Below, one piece after another: positions 1-12,418 of a stretch of 64,000 bases of DNA. This DNA comes from Girardinichthys multiradiatus (Eukaryota; Chordata; Actinopteri; Cyprinodontiformes; Goodeidae), in the NCBI RefSeq assembly GCF_021462225.1, contig NC_061812.1, forward strand, positions 37,683,175 through 37,747,174, read 5' to 3'. The number at the start of each line of letters is the position of its first letter. The first letter of the stretch is position 1. Position numbers and translations under genes: made by a program. The notes beneath the pieces are model-generated. The model ran no database searches and was not told the DNA's origin. It saw only the letters and a list, made by a program, of their open reading frames with translations.

Positions 1-599
1 CACGGCTATGACAGAGAACCTGTGGTTAGAGAAAAGGGAAAAAACTGTCGAAGACTGTTGAGAAACGCTGAACTTTTGCCAACACAGTATATTTTCTGTT
101 GTGATGTGACTGCTGCGTCCAGATCCTGCAGCCTGTCTTTAACTCTGCCATGCTATTTTGATGTAATGATGCACAAAGGGCTGGGGAGCACGGGCCCTAC
201 AGTGGTCAGGCTGTAACTTCAGTTGAAAAGAAAAAGCATGAGTTATTTGTGAGAGTTAGCAGGATAGTCATACAGCATATAGGGAGGAGGAATGGGAGTT
301 CTTGTTCTTCCTGTAGTAAACAGTAAAGCTGCCCACACAAAGATCTACTATTGTCTCTGGAGTCATGGGAGTCTGGGCCTCAACAGTTCATACCAGTCAG
401 TAAATTAAACATAGCCTTATATACAGAGCAGGTTTAAATGTGTCTACAAATCTAAAGAAAAAGCAGAAATCAAACCCAAATTTAATGCTTGACAGAATTT
501 CATGATGGTATCTTTAAAAAAATGTTTTTTCTTTATCAACAGTGGAAAATTTCTAACCAGTTTACAGCGTATAATATCCTGAATGTCTATATATATTGA
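1..599. other. Non-coding DNA, nothing recognised
   Basis: AT-rich sequence without a supported gene; the short reading frames show no family resemblance or exon signals. Confidence 0.5.
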
Positions 600-2175
600 T
601 GAACCTTTCTACATTTAAGTTTCAATTACAAATTCTAATCTATTTTGTTGGGATTTTATGTCACCAACCAATGGAAAGCAGTGCATAATTATGAAAGAAA
701 AGAAAATTGATACGTGACTTTGAAATTTTAAATAAATTAAATCTGAAAAGTGTGGGATGCATTTGTATTTGGGCCAATTTACTCTGATACCCCTAAATAG
801 AAACCTGTTGCCTTTATAAGTCATCCTATTAGTCATTAGAGTCAAACTGTGTGTAATTTAACCAGAGTTTAAATAAAGTTGTTCTGTGGAAGCCTCAAAG
901 ACTTGTTAAAGAATGTTAGTGATCAAACACAATCAAAAAGACCAAGGGTCTGACAGGTTGAGCAAGGAAAGCATTATTCAGATAGGCAGCACACTGTCCC
1001 AAGGTAACTCCGGAGGAGCTGCAGAGATTAACTGCTCTGGTGGGAGAATCTATGGAAAAGTGGAAAAACAAAGCTGTTGTTGAAATAAAGCCAAAAGAAG
1101 TCCAGTTTGCATTTTGCCACAAAAAAGGTGTATTGGACCAGATGAGACCAAAATTCAAGTGTTTGCCTTACATGCAAAACACTATGTGTGAGGGGAAACT
1201 AATAACGCGCATCACTTTGAACACACCTCCCCACCATCATACCTGGTGGGGTCAGCATCATGCCATGCTGATGCTTTTCTTCAGTAGGGACATGAAACCT
1301 GGTCAGAGTTGGATGGATGGAGCTAAACAGAGGGCAAGAAAGCCTGTTAGAAGCTGCAAAAGATTTGAGATGGCACAGAGGTTCACCTTCAGGTAGACAA
1401 ATTACCGTAAACAAACAGCCAGTTTACAATAAACAGGTTTAAATCAAAGTACAGGTACAGCTCAAATAAAAAGTACATTTTCATATTAATAACCTTTAAG
1501 CAGGTATTAAACATATTTTTCATTAAGCCCAGTTTTCTGTCTTAAAATGTTTTTTATTGCTCTGATGTAATATTCTAATCTTCTAAAAAATGAAGTGTTG
1601 TGTTGTCGTTAGCTGTTAGCGTAAAATCATCTTAATAACACAAATACAGGGTTGAAAACAGTCTGTGTGCAATTAATCTATATAATGTGTTTCATGTAGT
1701 AAACCGAGTTATTTAAATAAATGAACTTTTTGATAATATTTCCATTTATTGAGATGCACTTGTATGTTTGTGCATTAGAAGGGCCTAGTCCAAGTTCAGA
1801 AAGTTCCATATTCAAGCGAGAATCTGAGGCAAGACTTAAAAACCGAGATTAAAAGGCTGCCTGCAAGCAACGTGACTAAGCAAAAGCCGTTTTGAAAAGA
1901 AGAATGGACAACATTTTGAGTCTCCAGTTGTACCAAGCTGATAGAAACTCCTCCCCTACCCGACCTCCCACCACCAGCAAATAACTGGCAGCAGTAACTG
2001 CAGCAGAAGGACTTTCTCAGGGCAACTGAATAAAGTTTGTAAAAAATGCTGAAAACCACTTTATTATTATGCACTGCTTGGTGTTGGTCTTCCACATGAA
2101 ATCCCCGAAAATATAGTTACGCTTGGGGTTGCAATATCTCAAAATGTAAAAAAGGAATTAAGACTTTTGCAAAGC
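600..2175 (+). mobile_element. Tc1/mariner relic (family A), interrupted by a family-B fragment
   Basis: Heavily mutated. From about 640 to 900 it follows the 5' non-coding part of the family-A elements seen elsewhere in the window. 1135-1395 is a transposase relic (QMRPKFKCL, ITLNTP, SWMDGAK, RFTF) that parallels the better copy at 4648-4900. The next expected part ([15 protein letters not shown]) appears only at about 1775 as a degraded copy, because roughly 1430-1765 is foreign. The right end is near 2174 (CTTTTGCAAAG). No intact gene. Confidence 0.7.
1430..1765 (+). mobile_element. Tc1-family B right-end fragment nested in family-A relic
   Basis: Ends with ATTGAGATGCACTTGTA, the terminal repeat type of family B; the preceding 300 bp resemble the right ends of the family-B copies at 9966-10233 and 26600-26747. 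It splits the family-A transposase relic. Confidence 0.6.
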
Positions 2176-3129
2176 TCAATCCATCAAGGACAATCTCTGC
2201 ATCGCTTTCTTCATGAAAGCAACACTAGAGGGCGTTGTCCGGCTGACAGCTGTGACATCAACCCAGTCCGTGCTGTACTAAATCAATACCACCACCAGAG
2301 GAGCTTCACATTGCCATCTTTCACTGACCCTGACTGTGACAGATACACATAAGAGACACCAAAGATGCACAGAGGTCCTGTGGTGACACAATGATCCATC
2401 TCTCGGTCTTAGATGTTCAGTGTGTGAGACCCCATCAAAAAACCACACACAGCTTTACAGGACAAACGAGGAAAGAAAACACAGACGGCTCTTGTTTCAT
2501 CATACTGGACATGGAAATCTGCAGTCCAGAACAGGGGCAGGTCATTCTGTCACAGGAATAAGTGTCTTGATTCTGTTACACTTGAATCAAACTGCAGCAC
2601 TTCTGAAAATGAATAAGAGGCAGGATGTCATGTGTCAACATGGCCACAAGGTGACACTGTGGAACAGAAACACCAAGGATTACTTGCATCAACTCATTGC
2701 TAGAGGCACACAAACACGAATATTTGTAATATGTTGACAGTAAAGGGGTGTTTTTACATGCATTATACCATCTTTTATCTTGAAAATATAATTGTAGTTT
2801 CATTTTGTATGGAAATAAAATTAAAAATAGAACATTTTAGGAGATTCAGCAAACATCACAACATCACATTAACAAGAATATGATGATACAATGAGACACA
2901 AACAGAAGAAACAATGTAATAAAATTTTACTTGCAGGCTGTTGTTCTGCTGTGTTTTTGCTTTTTCTTTGGCATTTTTTGTGGCTGTGATTTACTCCAGG
3001 AAGTCACTGCATAAATCTTTCCATTCATCCATGTATCCATCCATCCATCCATCCATCCATCCATCCATCCATCCATCATCAGATCGTGGAGCTTACTGGT
3101 TCAGGGGGAAAATCCTGACATCCATCTTT
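2176..3129. other. Non-coding DNA with an (ATCC)n microsatellite
   Basis: No gene recognised. Holds the ATCC array at 3035-3077 and otherwise unremarkable sequence. Confidence 0.5.
3035..3077. repeat. (ATCC)n microsatellite
   Basis: About ten uninterrupted CATC units, preceded by imperfect ones. Confidence 0.95.
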
Positions 3130-3891
3130 TTAGTGACACCAGCTTCCTGTGGGGGATCTTGAAGTTTTGCCAGCCAGGGAGGATATGGGGCAGCAATATG
3201 TTGTTAGTCTCTAGGGTTTTGGAATCTACAAAGTTTTTTCAACCCTTTCCTTTTTGGCTTCATCTTTGTTTAGAAATTAATGACTATGGATCTGTGTGAT
3301 ATTGTACATACATGTAAATCCTGATAAAACATGGTTAAGACCAGGACATAGGACAAACCCTAGAGTTGACAAAGGGTGGACCTCTTCTCTGCCTGGACTG
3401 TAGGCTGGAACTGGAGTTCTGGATCTGCCACAGTTGGAAGTGGCTGAAAAACCTCCAAAGGGCAGCAATCATCATGATCAGATGCTGACTCATTTTAAGG
3501 AACTCTACTCTGAGCTCCCTTTCAGGTCCAGGACTCCATCGCTTTAACTCTAAGGTAGGACCCAGATAGGACCCTAGCTCACACAGGAAGCTCAGTGTGA
3601 CCACCTTTTTCCAGGATCTCTTTCTTTTGTTCATTATCAATATCTAACAACCATAGTTGAGGCTGGAACGTAGGGGGACTGGTAAAACAGAAGCTTTGAC
3701 TTTTGGCTCAGCTCTTTATTGACCACAATAAACCACCCACATGATGAAGCATGGACCCTATTCAGCCTATCCATCTCCTGCTCCATCCTATCATCAATAG
3801 TGAACAAGACTCCAAGATGACTGAACGCCTCTGCCTGAAGCAGAGACTGACCCCTGACCTGGAGGGAGCATTTGACATTTTCCTGGTTCAA
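3130..3891 (-). mobile_element. Non-LTR retrotransposon (LINE) relic, C-terminal end
   Basis: Minus-strand frame 3891-3637 reads LQVRGQSLLQAEAFSHLGVL, then FTIDDRMEQEMDRLNRVHA and KELSQKSKLLFYQSPYVPAS, the end of the reverse transcriptase domain of a common fish LINE. 3540-3150 continues as a degraded 3' part (the plus strand shows the antisense of the usual C-terminal GHLVRM..LPGE and WRDY segments). Several stops and shifts; a dead 5'-truncated copy. Confidence 0.7.
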
Positions 3892-4248
3892 ATGGGGGGC
3901 CTCAGATTTACAGTTGACTCACATAATCTTCATCAAAATTGTTTTCCTCACTCGGTCCTTACACATGAATCTCAAATTCAATATTTCCATTCAGCAAAGA
4001 GCATCTACCACAATTTTTCATAATTGTCTAATGTTCCTTAGTTACTTTTGTTTCATTCTTTGTGAGCTTGTTCTCCACCCTTGATCACATTCACCGATTA
4101 AAAAAAACAACAAATCTGCAACAGCTGCATAATTATTTAGATGTATCAGTTGTTCTGGGAAAACTTTAGGTAACAGGTACAAGACAAATACACAAAACAG
4201 CTTTTCAAAATGTACTTATTCACCTTAATTAGTTACATTTTTAAGACA
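3892..4248. other. AT-rich spacer, nothing recognised
   Basis: No gene or repeat that I can name lies between the LINE relic and the next Tc1 element. Confidence 0.5.
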
Positions 4249-5442
4249 CAGTAGCTTGTAAAAGTATTCAAACCTCTTGATCTTTTCCACATATTGTCAC
4301 ATTACAACCACAAACATAAACATATTTTATTGGAATTTTATAGATATCTTTTTATATATAAAGACCAACACAAAGTGGTATACAATTGTGAAGTGGAATG
4401 AAAATTATACATGATTTAAAACATTTTTTACAAAAAAAACTGAAAAGTGCGGTGAGCAAAAGTATACAGCCCCCTCTACTCTGAGTGCAACCAGTTGCAT
4501 TCAGAAGTTGCCTGATGATTGCTAACGACTAAAGAGAGTCCACAGGTGTGTAATCTAATCTCAGTACAAAGACAGCTGCCCTGTGATGGCCTCAGATGTT
4601 GGTTAAGAGATTAGTGGGGAGCAAATAGCATCATTAAGTGGAAGAAGGTGCTTTGGTCAGATGAGACCAAAATGGAACTTTTTGACCAAAATTCAAAATG
4701 CTTTGTGTGGCGGAGAACTAACACTGCACATCACTCTGAACACACCATCCCCACTGTCAAATATGGTGGTGGCAGCATCATGCTCTGGGGGTGCTTCTCT
4801 TCAGCAGGGACAGGGAAGGTGGTCAGAGTTGATGGGAAGATGGATGGAGCCAAATACAGGGCAATCTAGGAAGAAAACCTGTTGGAGTCAGCAAAAGACT
4901 TGAGACTGGAGCGGAGGTTCACCTTCTTGCAGGACAACAACCCTAAACATAAAGCCAGGGCTACAATGGAATGGTTTAAAACAAAACATATTAATGTGTT
5001 AGATTGGCCTAGTCAAAGTCCAGACCTAAACCCAATTGAGAATCTGTGGCAAGATCTAAAAACTGCTGTTCACGTCTCCATCTAATCTGATTGTACTTGA
5101 GCTGTTTTGCATAGAAGAATGGGCAAAAAGTTCAGTCAGTAGATGTGCAAAGCTGGTAGAGGCCCTAAAAGACGTGCGGCTGTAATTGCAGCAAAAGGTG
5201 GTTCTACAAAGTATTGACTCAGAGGGTGCTAAATACTTTTGCACAATGCAATTTTCAGTTTTTTATTTCTAAAAAAAAAAAGAAAAAGAAATTATGTATA
5301 ATTTTCTTTCTACTTCCCAATTGTATACCACTTTGCATTGGTCTTTCACATAAAATGTCAATAAAATATATTTACATTTGTGGTTGTAATGTGACAATAT
5401 GTGGAAAACTTCAAGGGGTATGAATACTTTTACAAGCCACTG
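4249..5442 (+). mobile_element. Tc1 element (family A), internally deleted
   Basis: Inverted ends CAGTAGCTTGTAAAAGTATT on the left and the reverse complement of CAGTGGCTTGTAAAAGTATT on the right, with TA at the right flank (5443-5444). The inner ends also match (CACATATTGTCACATTACAA on both sides). Total 1.19 kb, shorter than a full element because the transposase N-terminus is missing. Confidence 0.9.
4648..5085 (+). pseudogene. Tc1 transposase relic, catalytic part
   Basis: Two pieces. 4648-4869 reads [20 protein letters not shown] then [20 protein letters not shown], holding the first catalytic Asp (SDE). 4882-5085 reads [20 protein letters not shown] and [20 protein letters not shown], holding the second Asp (QDN) and the final Glu (PIENLW). 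A stop codon (4867-4869, after KYRAI) and a frame change separate them, and the N-terminal DNA-binding part is absent. DDE transposase; dead. Confidence 0.85.
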
Positions 5443-6304
5443 TATTTCTATGTAAATGATTATTTAATAGGTTAAATTTGTTAGATTCGATAAATTATAG
5501 TAAACCTTTAAAACATGTTATCTGTTCAAAGGTGGATTCATAATTAAAGGTTTTCTTAAACACAGAAACATTCTATACCACAAGCCTTATGACAGTTCTT
5601 AACTATATAAATGTGGATATATTAATTCATAATACAGGCCATTTAAACAAATCAGCCTTTCTGTTCTCTGGTAGACACAACACATGACCAATGAGGCCAA
5701 CATTTTTTGTTAAATTATTATTAAAATGTAAGGCAAGTTTAATGTATTTAACCCAATCAAGGTTTGACCAGACTAAGTATTTTAGATCTTGACAATCACA
5801 CAGTCCAAAATCCCTAAGAGAAGTAAGATAAAGAAGATGAGATCATGTTCTATTAGCCAGCTGCAGCCCTACAGAGCAAAACACAGTGGGTTTGCTCACT
5901 CTCTGTTAAACAGACCTGAAAAATAAGCAACAGCAAATTCATTGGCTTCATCTGACTGGTAATGTTTTTCTCTTAACGCTCCTGGTGCGCCCTCAGGCTG
6001 CAGTGCCACTGATATCAGAATACCATCATAACTGCACCCACTTAAATTATGAAGAAATTTCTCAGAGGAATGAGGGGAAATGATTAGGTGTGTTACGTTA
6101 GGATATTAGGCAGTGTTTATATAATGGAAACCATGGCAACATTTCTTAAAAGAGATTTTGTAATGGTGAAACAATACATTGACCTCCAGACTTCAGAACT
6201 CCAGGCACTTTTATGAATCTCAGTTCAGCTGCTGATGAAAATAAGTACCAGGTATACAGCCTTGTTGTTGGAAACTGAAAAAAGACAACAAGGTTTTAGA
6301 TATA
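5443..6304. other. AT-rich non-coding DNA, nothing recognised
   Basis: No gene, splice-supported exon or named repeat seen. Confidence 0.5.
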
Positions 6305-7684
6305 CAGTGGGTAAAATAAGTATTAAAGATGGTAATATTTTTCCTGAGTGAATATATTTGTAATATTCTTTTGACATGAAATTCACATCAAACGTTCAAA
6401 GAAATCGAATCAAATTAGTCCACAAATGAAGTCATGGGTGAATAATTGCAATGGCACAGAAAATAAGTATTGAACATGCTTGCAGGAATGTATTAAATAC
6501 TTTGTGGAAAAGGATCATTTGGTAATCAAACCAGTCACATTTATTGCTAAGGCCCGTTTTTGACCAAATTCTCAGCCCAAACTGTCTTCCAAGCTTGAAC
6601 TTTCTGGGGGTCCTTTCTATGCACTCTGATCTTCAGTTCTTTCCATTGATTTTCAGTTTGATACAAGTCAGCTGATTGACTGGGATTAAGGGTTTTCTTT
6701 GCTGTATATTTTTCAGTGTTTGTCTTCCTTGAAAATCCACGTGTTTTATCTTCAGATTCCTATTAAGAATGTCCCAGTACATTTCTACATTCATCCTTCC
6801 TTTAATTATATGACGTCTCCCAGTACCGTATGCTGTAAGAAAGCCCATACCATGATGTTCCCACCTGGAAACGTAACTTTTTTGGCATGCTGTTTTATTG
6901 GGCTGATGTTCAGAACCATTTTTCCTCCAAGCATGGTATGTGCAAACCAGTCTATATTCCACCCAGTAGTTTACTGGCGTATCCAAATCTTTTGCACCAA
7001 ACTTTAAACAAGCTTTTCTTCAGTGGTGGAGTCTTGCACAGGGAGTGTGCATGGAGACCTTTGCGTTTGAGTGCATTACTTATTGTAAAAGAAACTGTAC
7101 CTGTTATATTCAGGTCTTTCTGAAGCTCTGTGTTAGTGCTCCTTGGGTCTTGGACAACTCTTTTAATTATTCTTCTGAATCTGTGAGAAATCTTACAAGG
7201 GGCACTTGGCTGTAGCCGGTCTATGGTGAAATGATGCTTTATCCACTTCTGGATTATGGCTTCGACAGCGCACCCTGGAACATTAAGAAGTCTGGAAATG
7301 CAGCTGTACCTATTGTGATTAGTATGTTCTTTAGTAGGAACAATATGATTTTTTGTTTGCTTTTAGGAACCTTTTTGAAGGCCATCAGTTAATATTAAAC
7401 AAGCTTGTATTTATTTGCACATTACAGCAGGAAAGCTTTCTAAATAATAATTTCAAGGCCTTTTTGCACATCTTTTCCCTCTTGTGTTCAGTACTTATTC
7501 CCAGGTAACATTCCACTTCATTACAAATAATTTAATTCAGGGAAAAATTCGTTTTGATTTCTTTGTATGTGTGGAGTACATTGGTTTTTACTAACATTTG
7601 ACATTAATTTCATGAGGACAGAAATATTAGAAATGAATTCACTGAGAAAACTGTCGATGTGTTCAGTATGTATTTTACCAGCTG
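6305..7684 (-). mobile_element. Tc1/mariner element of a third family, degraded
   Basis: Left end CAGTGGGTAAAATAAGTATT after TA; right end is the reverse complement of CAGCTGGTAAAATACATACT. Minus-strand frame 6986-6633 is a mutated transposase middle part (SRWEHHGMGFLTAYGTGRRH, RMNVEMYWDILNRNLK) where intact relatives have a GGxVMxWG..GxG block and DYxxILxxNL. Many stops around it. Length 1.38 kb, near full. Confidence 0.75.
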
Positions 7685-8787
7685 CATATGACCTTAGGAT
7701 GTCTGACTAAAACACAGCATGCACCAGTTTTCCACTTCAATTTGAACTTGAAACTACCTAATACAGTATTAAAGGTTTTAGTCTTTTTCTCATGAGACAT
7801 TTAATTGCTAGATTTACCAGCTTTCCATTTTCAAATACTCCCGGAGCTAATATCAGCCAGCAATTTTTAATTGCTCAAAGGATCCGATTTATTGCCCATC
7901 ATCATATTTATGTGATTAGAGAGTGCAGTAAAAATGTTCACCTGATTAGAAGCAATTCACCCTAAACCACCGTTTCCTCTCCTCTGTGCTGCTTTTGAAG
8001 TGTGACAGGAGTGTGCTGGGAGCTTTCTCTCTCTTCATCAATGGAGAAGACAAAACAAAAGAAAAAATAATAGAACAACTAGCCGGCATCTACTTAGTAT
8101 GCTAATAATGTAGCCTCTTCAGATGTGTGGTCTGCATCGGCCGGTCAAAGTAGAGAGCTTTAATTTCCCTAGAATTAATCCTCCAGTCACAATGTGAATC
8201 ACTAAAACAGCTGTCTACTCTTTAAGTGCTCATTTAGAGACATCATCAAGAGATGTCCCCCTGAAAGCTTGAAGTATCATGCTACCATGATATTATAAGA
8301 CAAAAAGATGCAAGTCAGCAAAGATGTGCATTAACACCAGTGGATTTGTTTGTCAGAGTCGCATGGCTGTCTGCAAACTCTCACTTCTCTTTTACTATGG
8401 AGGACCGATCCTGACAAGGAAAAGGAAAAACAAAATATATATATTTCTGCTTTTATTTTTAATTTTGACAGGATCGTTCCTCCATATTTTACAGCCAACA
8501 AATACTCCTTAAAATCCTACAAGCCAAAGAAAGTTGTTCTGTAATAACCCATTTATAACCAGGCAAGGCAGAAACTACCTCATTAATATCTTTGTGTAAA
8601 TGCATATGAAATCAGAACACTACTTTTTACTTAAAAGCTGTCTGTTGAGTCAACTTTTTACATCAACTGCACAGTGCTGCTTAGATCTTATTCATAAACA
8701 ATAAATATGCATGAAGAAGCTTCAGCATTCAGAAATGTGTCATGGGGGCTTTAACTCTGAAGAAAAGAAAAACTAAATTTTAAGATA
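7685..8787. other. Non-coding DNA; part may be a conserved regulatory element
   Basis: 7780-8230 has mixed composition, several homeodomain-type cores (TAATTG, ATTA) and no transposon likeness; an imperfect inverted repeat lies at 8396-8486. Regulatory role is a guess. Confidence 0.3.
8396..8486. repeat. Imperfect inverted repeat, 22-bp arms
   Basis: Left arm 8396-8417 (TATGGAGGACCGATCCTGAC..) and right arm 8465-8486 pair with two mismatches around a 47-nt AT-rich spacer. Confidence 0.85.
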
Positions 8788-10822
8788 CAGTCTCTTGCAA
8801 AAATATTCATACCTACTAAACCTTAGTACACATTATAACTGGAAACTTCAACAAAAAATATGAATCATGAAAAGGTTTAATATTTTTTGTCACTCATTTC
8901 ACAAAGTAAAATTCATGAAATATTTCAAGCCTTTATATCTTTTCATTTTGATGATTATAACAAAAACCCAAAATTCTGTGTTTCATAAAAATAAAATATA
9001 ACATAAAAAAGGCATTTTTAGTGTCAAAATGTTTGCAATAGGGAAGAGTGCCGACTTGACATATATCCAGAACACAGTTTCGAGGAGATAAAGTCACAAA
9101 AGATCTTTGCTAAAGAAGCTGGTTGTTCAGAGTGGTGTATCTAAGCATATTCATAGGAAAAAGTGTGGTAAGAAAAAGGTGCACCAGCTGCAGAGATAAC
9201 TGCAGCCTTGAGAGGATTGTCAAGCATGACCCATTCAAAGAATTTGGGGGTGCTTCACAAGTAGTAGACAGAACCTGGAGTCAGTGCATCAAGAGCAACT
9301 ATGGAAATATAAGTCCTGCACATAAGCTACAAATGTCGCATTTCTCAGCCACTCCTGAACCAGAGACAAGGTCAAAAGCATCTTTCCTGGGCCAAGAAGA
9401 AAAGAACTGCAGTCTTGCTTAGCTGTCTAAAAGTTTTATTTTCAGATGAAAGTAAAGTTTGGATTGCATTTGGAAATCAAGAACCCAGTGCCTGGAGGAA
9501 GAGTGGAGAAGCACAGAATCCACGTCACCTAAAGTTTCCACAGTCAGTGATGATTTAGAGTGCAGGTGTTGGTCCACTGTTTTTTCTGAAGTCAACTACT
9601 ACTACAGTCAACGCAGCCATCCACCAGGACATTTTAGAGCACTTCATGCTTCCTTCTGCTGACAAGCTTTGTGGAGATGCTGATTTAATTTTCCAGCAGA
9701 ACTTGGCACCTGCCCACTCTGCCAGATGTGCCTAAAGCTGGTTCAAGGACCATGGTGTTACTGTGCTATAGAGAATCTAAGGAGTACTGTCAAGAGGAAG
9801 ATGAGAGACACCAGACCCAACAACGCCAATGACCTGAAGGCCACTATCAAAGCAGCCTGGGCTTCCATTACACCTCAGCAGAACCACAGGCTGATTGCCT
9901 CCATGCCATGCTGCATTGATGCAGTAATTTATGCAAGAGGAGGCCCAACCAAGTATTAAGTGCATAGAAATGAAATTTCTTTTTAGAATCCTGACATTTC
10001 TGTTTAAAATATTTTTTATTGATCTTATGTAATATTCAAATTTCCTGTGACACTGATTTTGGGGTTTTCATTTATCTGTAAGCCACAAATCTTCAAAATT
10101 ACAAGAAATAAAGTCTTGAAAGATTTCATTTGATGGTAAATAAATTCATAAATGAGTTTCACTTTCTGAAATTAGAATGAAATTAAAAATATTGAACTTT
10201 TTCACCAAACTGTGATTTGTTTAGATGTACCTGTAGCTCTGTCCTTCTTCCAATCACCTTAGAACAGCTTCTGCTTCTTAGCTGAAAAAAAGCATCCCCA
10301 GAGCATGATGCTGCCACCACCCTTGTTTCACCATGGGGTTGCTGGGTTTAAATGATGTGCACTGTTTGTTTTCCTCCACATACAGTGTTTTGGGTGTTAG
10401 TAAAAAAAAATAAGCTCAGTTTGGGTTTCATCCAACCAGAGCACCTTCTTCCACATATTTGCTGTGTCCTCTAAATGACATGTCCCCAACAAGTGGAACT
10501 TCTTCCACTTCCTTTGAAAAGGGTTTTATTGTTGCAATTTACCATAAAGGCTAGATTTGTGGAGTGTGTTTCTTATAGTTTTTCTATTGATGGATTTTCC
10601 CACCTGAGCTTTGGATCTCTGCAGCTCCTTCAGAGTCAACATTGGCCTTTTGGCAAGTTCTTTAAATAGCCATAGTCTTTCCGTTTTCCTTTGCATTTCC
10701 CAATATTTCCCAATTCATGTTGCTTATCACATGAAATGCAAATGGAGAATATTGAAATTAGAGATTTTAACATGACATAATGTGGACATGATTCAGAGTT
10801 TGAATACATTTGCAAGACATCA
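8788..10822 (-). mobile_element. Tc1 family-A relic split by a family-B element
   Basis: Left end CAGTCTCTTGCAAAAATATT after TA at 8786-8787. The right end is near 10822, the reverse complement of a TCTTGCAAATGTATTCA end. The part 10236-10560 is antisense transposase relic (GCATGATGCTGCCACCACCC and ACCAGAGCACCTTCTTCCAC are the antisense of the GGGSIM and KVLW segments). The middle 8860-10233 belongs to another family. Confidence 0.7.
8860..10233 (+). mobile_element. Tc1 family-B element nested in family A
   Basis: Right end TTTAGATGTACCTG followed by TA. Plus-strand transposase relic: GVS.H-like start near 9110, KHDPFKEFGGASQVVDRTWS at about 9218, and the C-terminal piece RDTRPNNANDLKATIKAAWA, SITPQQNHRLIASMPCCIDA, ARGGPTKY ending at 9957-9959. 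Broken by shifts and stops. Same family and same orientation as 25310-26747. The left end is too mutated to place exactly. Confidence 0.75.
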
Positions 10823-11593
10823 TATGTCTCATCCCCTATCTTCTTTTGTCTGTTATGGAAGGAAGGCAGGAGTTGGTTCATATACACAGTTGCTTAGCTT
10901 GAACATTTAAGAGCATGTTAATATGATGTTTAGCATGAACATTATGCATTATTGGTTCTAACACAGTCTGCAAAAATGAGCTTTAATCTATATAATGTCC
11001 AAACACTCAAATTGATAAAAATCCCTTTTGTAACATATGACACAGTTAGGAAAATACCTTTCCTCTATTAGTTTCATTCCAAAGTAAAACTCAGCTTCTC
11101 ATCTTGATCCTTTTGAAGCAACTTCAGAGCATCAATATTTAACCTGACATTGTCAAATCTAAAAAAAGAAACAATGCTGAAGGGAAGGTGGCGCTTTAAA
11201 GCATGTTTGCCTGAAGACCTGTGCTGAACATGACTGATTTCCTCTCTGACTTTGTTGATAATCCAGTCACTGCGTACACAGGCACATGTCCATGCATGAA
11301 TGTTGCAGTAATTACTGAGTGTTGATTACCAGAAAACTAATGAGATGTGGTAATGTGATGAATAGCTCAGAGTGGAAACGAACAGAGCGATTACTTTGCA
11401 TATTTGATGTATTTGCTCTATCTGTTCACTTTATTTTCTACTGACAGGGTATGGTGAACAGTAACATCCCTAATTCTGTTTGGTCCTTGTTTTCCTACAC
11501 TAGTCAGTTTCACTTCACTAGATCTATAACTGAGAGCCTACATCACCCTAAGAATGGACTTCATGCAACCATCTGCCTTGAATATTTCATGTA
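10823..11593. other. Non-coding DNA, nothing recognised
   Basis: No gene or named repeat seen. Confidence 0.5.
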
Positions 11594-12418
11594 TAGTGCT
11601 GTGAAAAAGTATTTGCTCCCTTAAAGATTTCTTCTGTTTTTGCTTTTATTGGCCACACATACATGTTTCAGAGCATTAAACACATTTTATTCAAACAAAA
11701 CTGGTCCTGTGTGGAAAAGTAAATGTCCCATAAGTCTGACAACTGATGTGACTGATTGTGCTACACTTGGCAGCAACATCTGCCAACAAGCCTTTGGGAT
11801 AACTGGCAATGAGTCTTTTATATCGTTTGGGAGGAATTTTGGCCCACTCTTCTAAGAAGAATTATTTCAGCCACACTGAAGGGTTTTTGAGCATTAGCAG
11901 ACAGTTTAAGGTCATGCCACAACATTTCAGTGGGACTTAAGTTCAGACTTTGACTAGGCCAATACAAAATCCTCATTCTATTTTTTGTTATCTCACAATG
12001 TGATTTGCTCGTGTGCTTGGTTTCATTGTTCTGCTGCATAACCCATGCGAGCTTGGGCTTAGAGTCACAAGCTGGTCGGATATTCTTCCTAAGGATTACC
12101 TGGTAGAAATCAGAATTCATGCTTCCATTAATTACGGCAAGTTGGCCCTGTTCTGAAAAGAGCAAAGCAGCCCCATAGCATCACACTACTACCACCACCA
12201 TGTTCGCCTTACCATATATGTTTTATGTTAGTTTTACACAATGTAACAGTATGCACACCTTTCAAAAAGTGCTACTTTTGTCTTGTCTATCCACAAAATA
12301 TTTTATGCACAGATGTGTCTGATTTCCGCAGTAATAAGCTTTGGGTGTGCCTGATGAAACATTTACTTGTGACACCAGAAGTAATCTGTAAACAGGCAAA
12401 TACTTTTTCACAGCAATC
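11594..12418 (-). mobile_element. Tc1-like element of a fourth family, deleted
   Basis: Inverted ends TAGTGCTGTGAAAAAGTATT on the left and the reverse complement of a ..TGCTGTGAAAAAGTATTTGC end on the right, with TA at both flanks. Minus-strand frame 12165-11818 is a transposase C-terminal relic (ILYWPSQSLNLSPTEMLWHD, LLRRVGQNSSQ) retaining the E-containing segment in altered form. 825 bp, so internally deleted. Confidence 0.8.
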
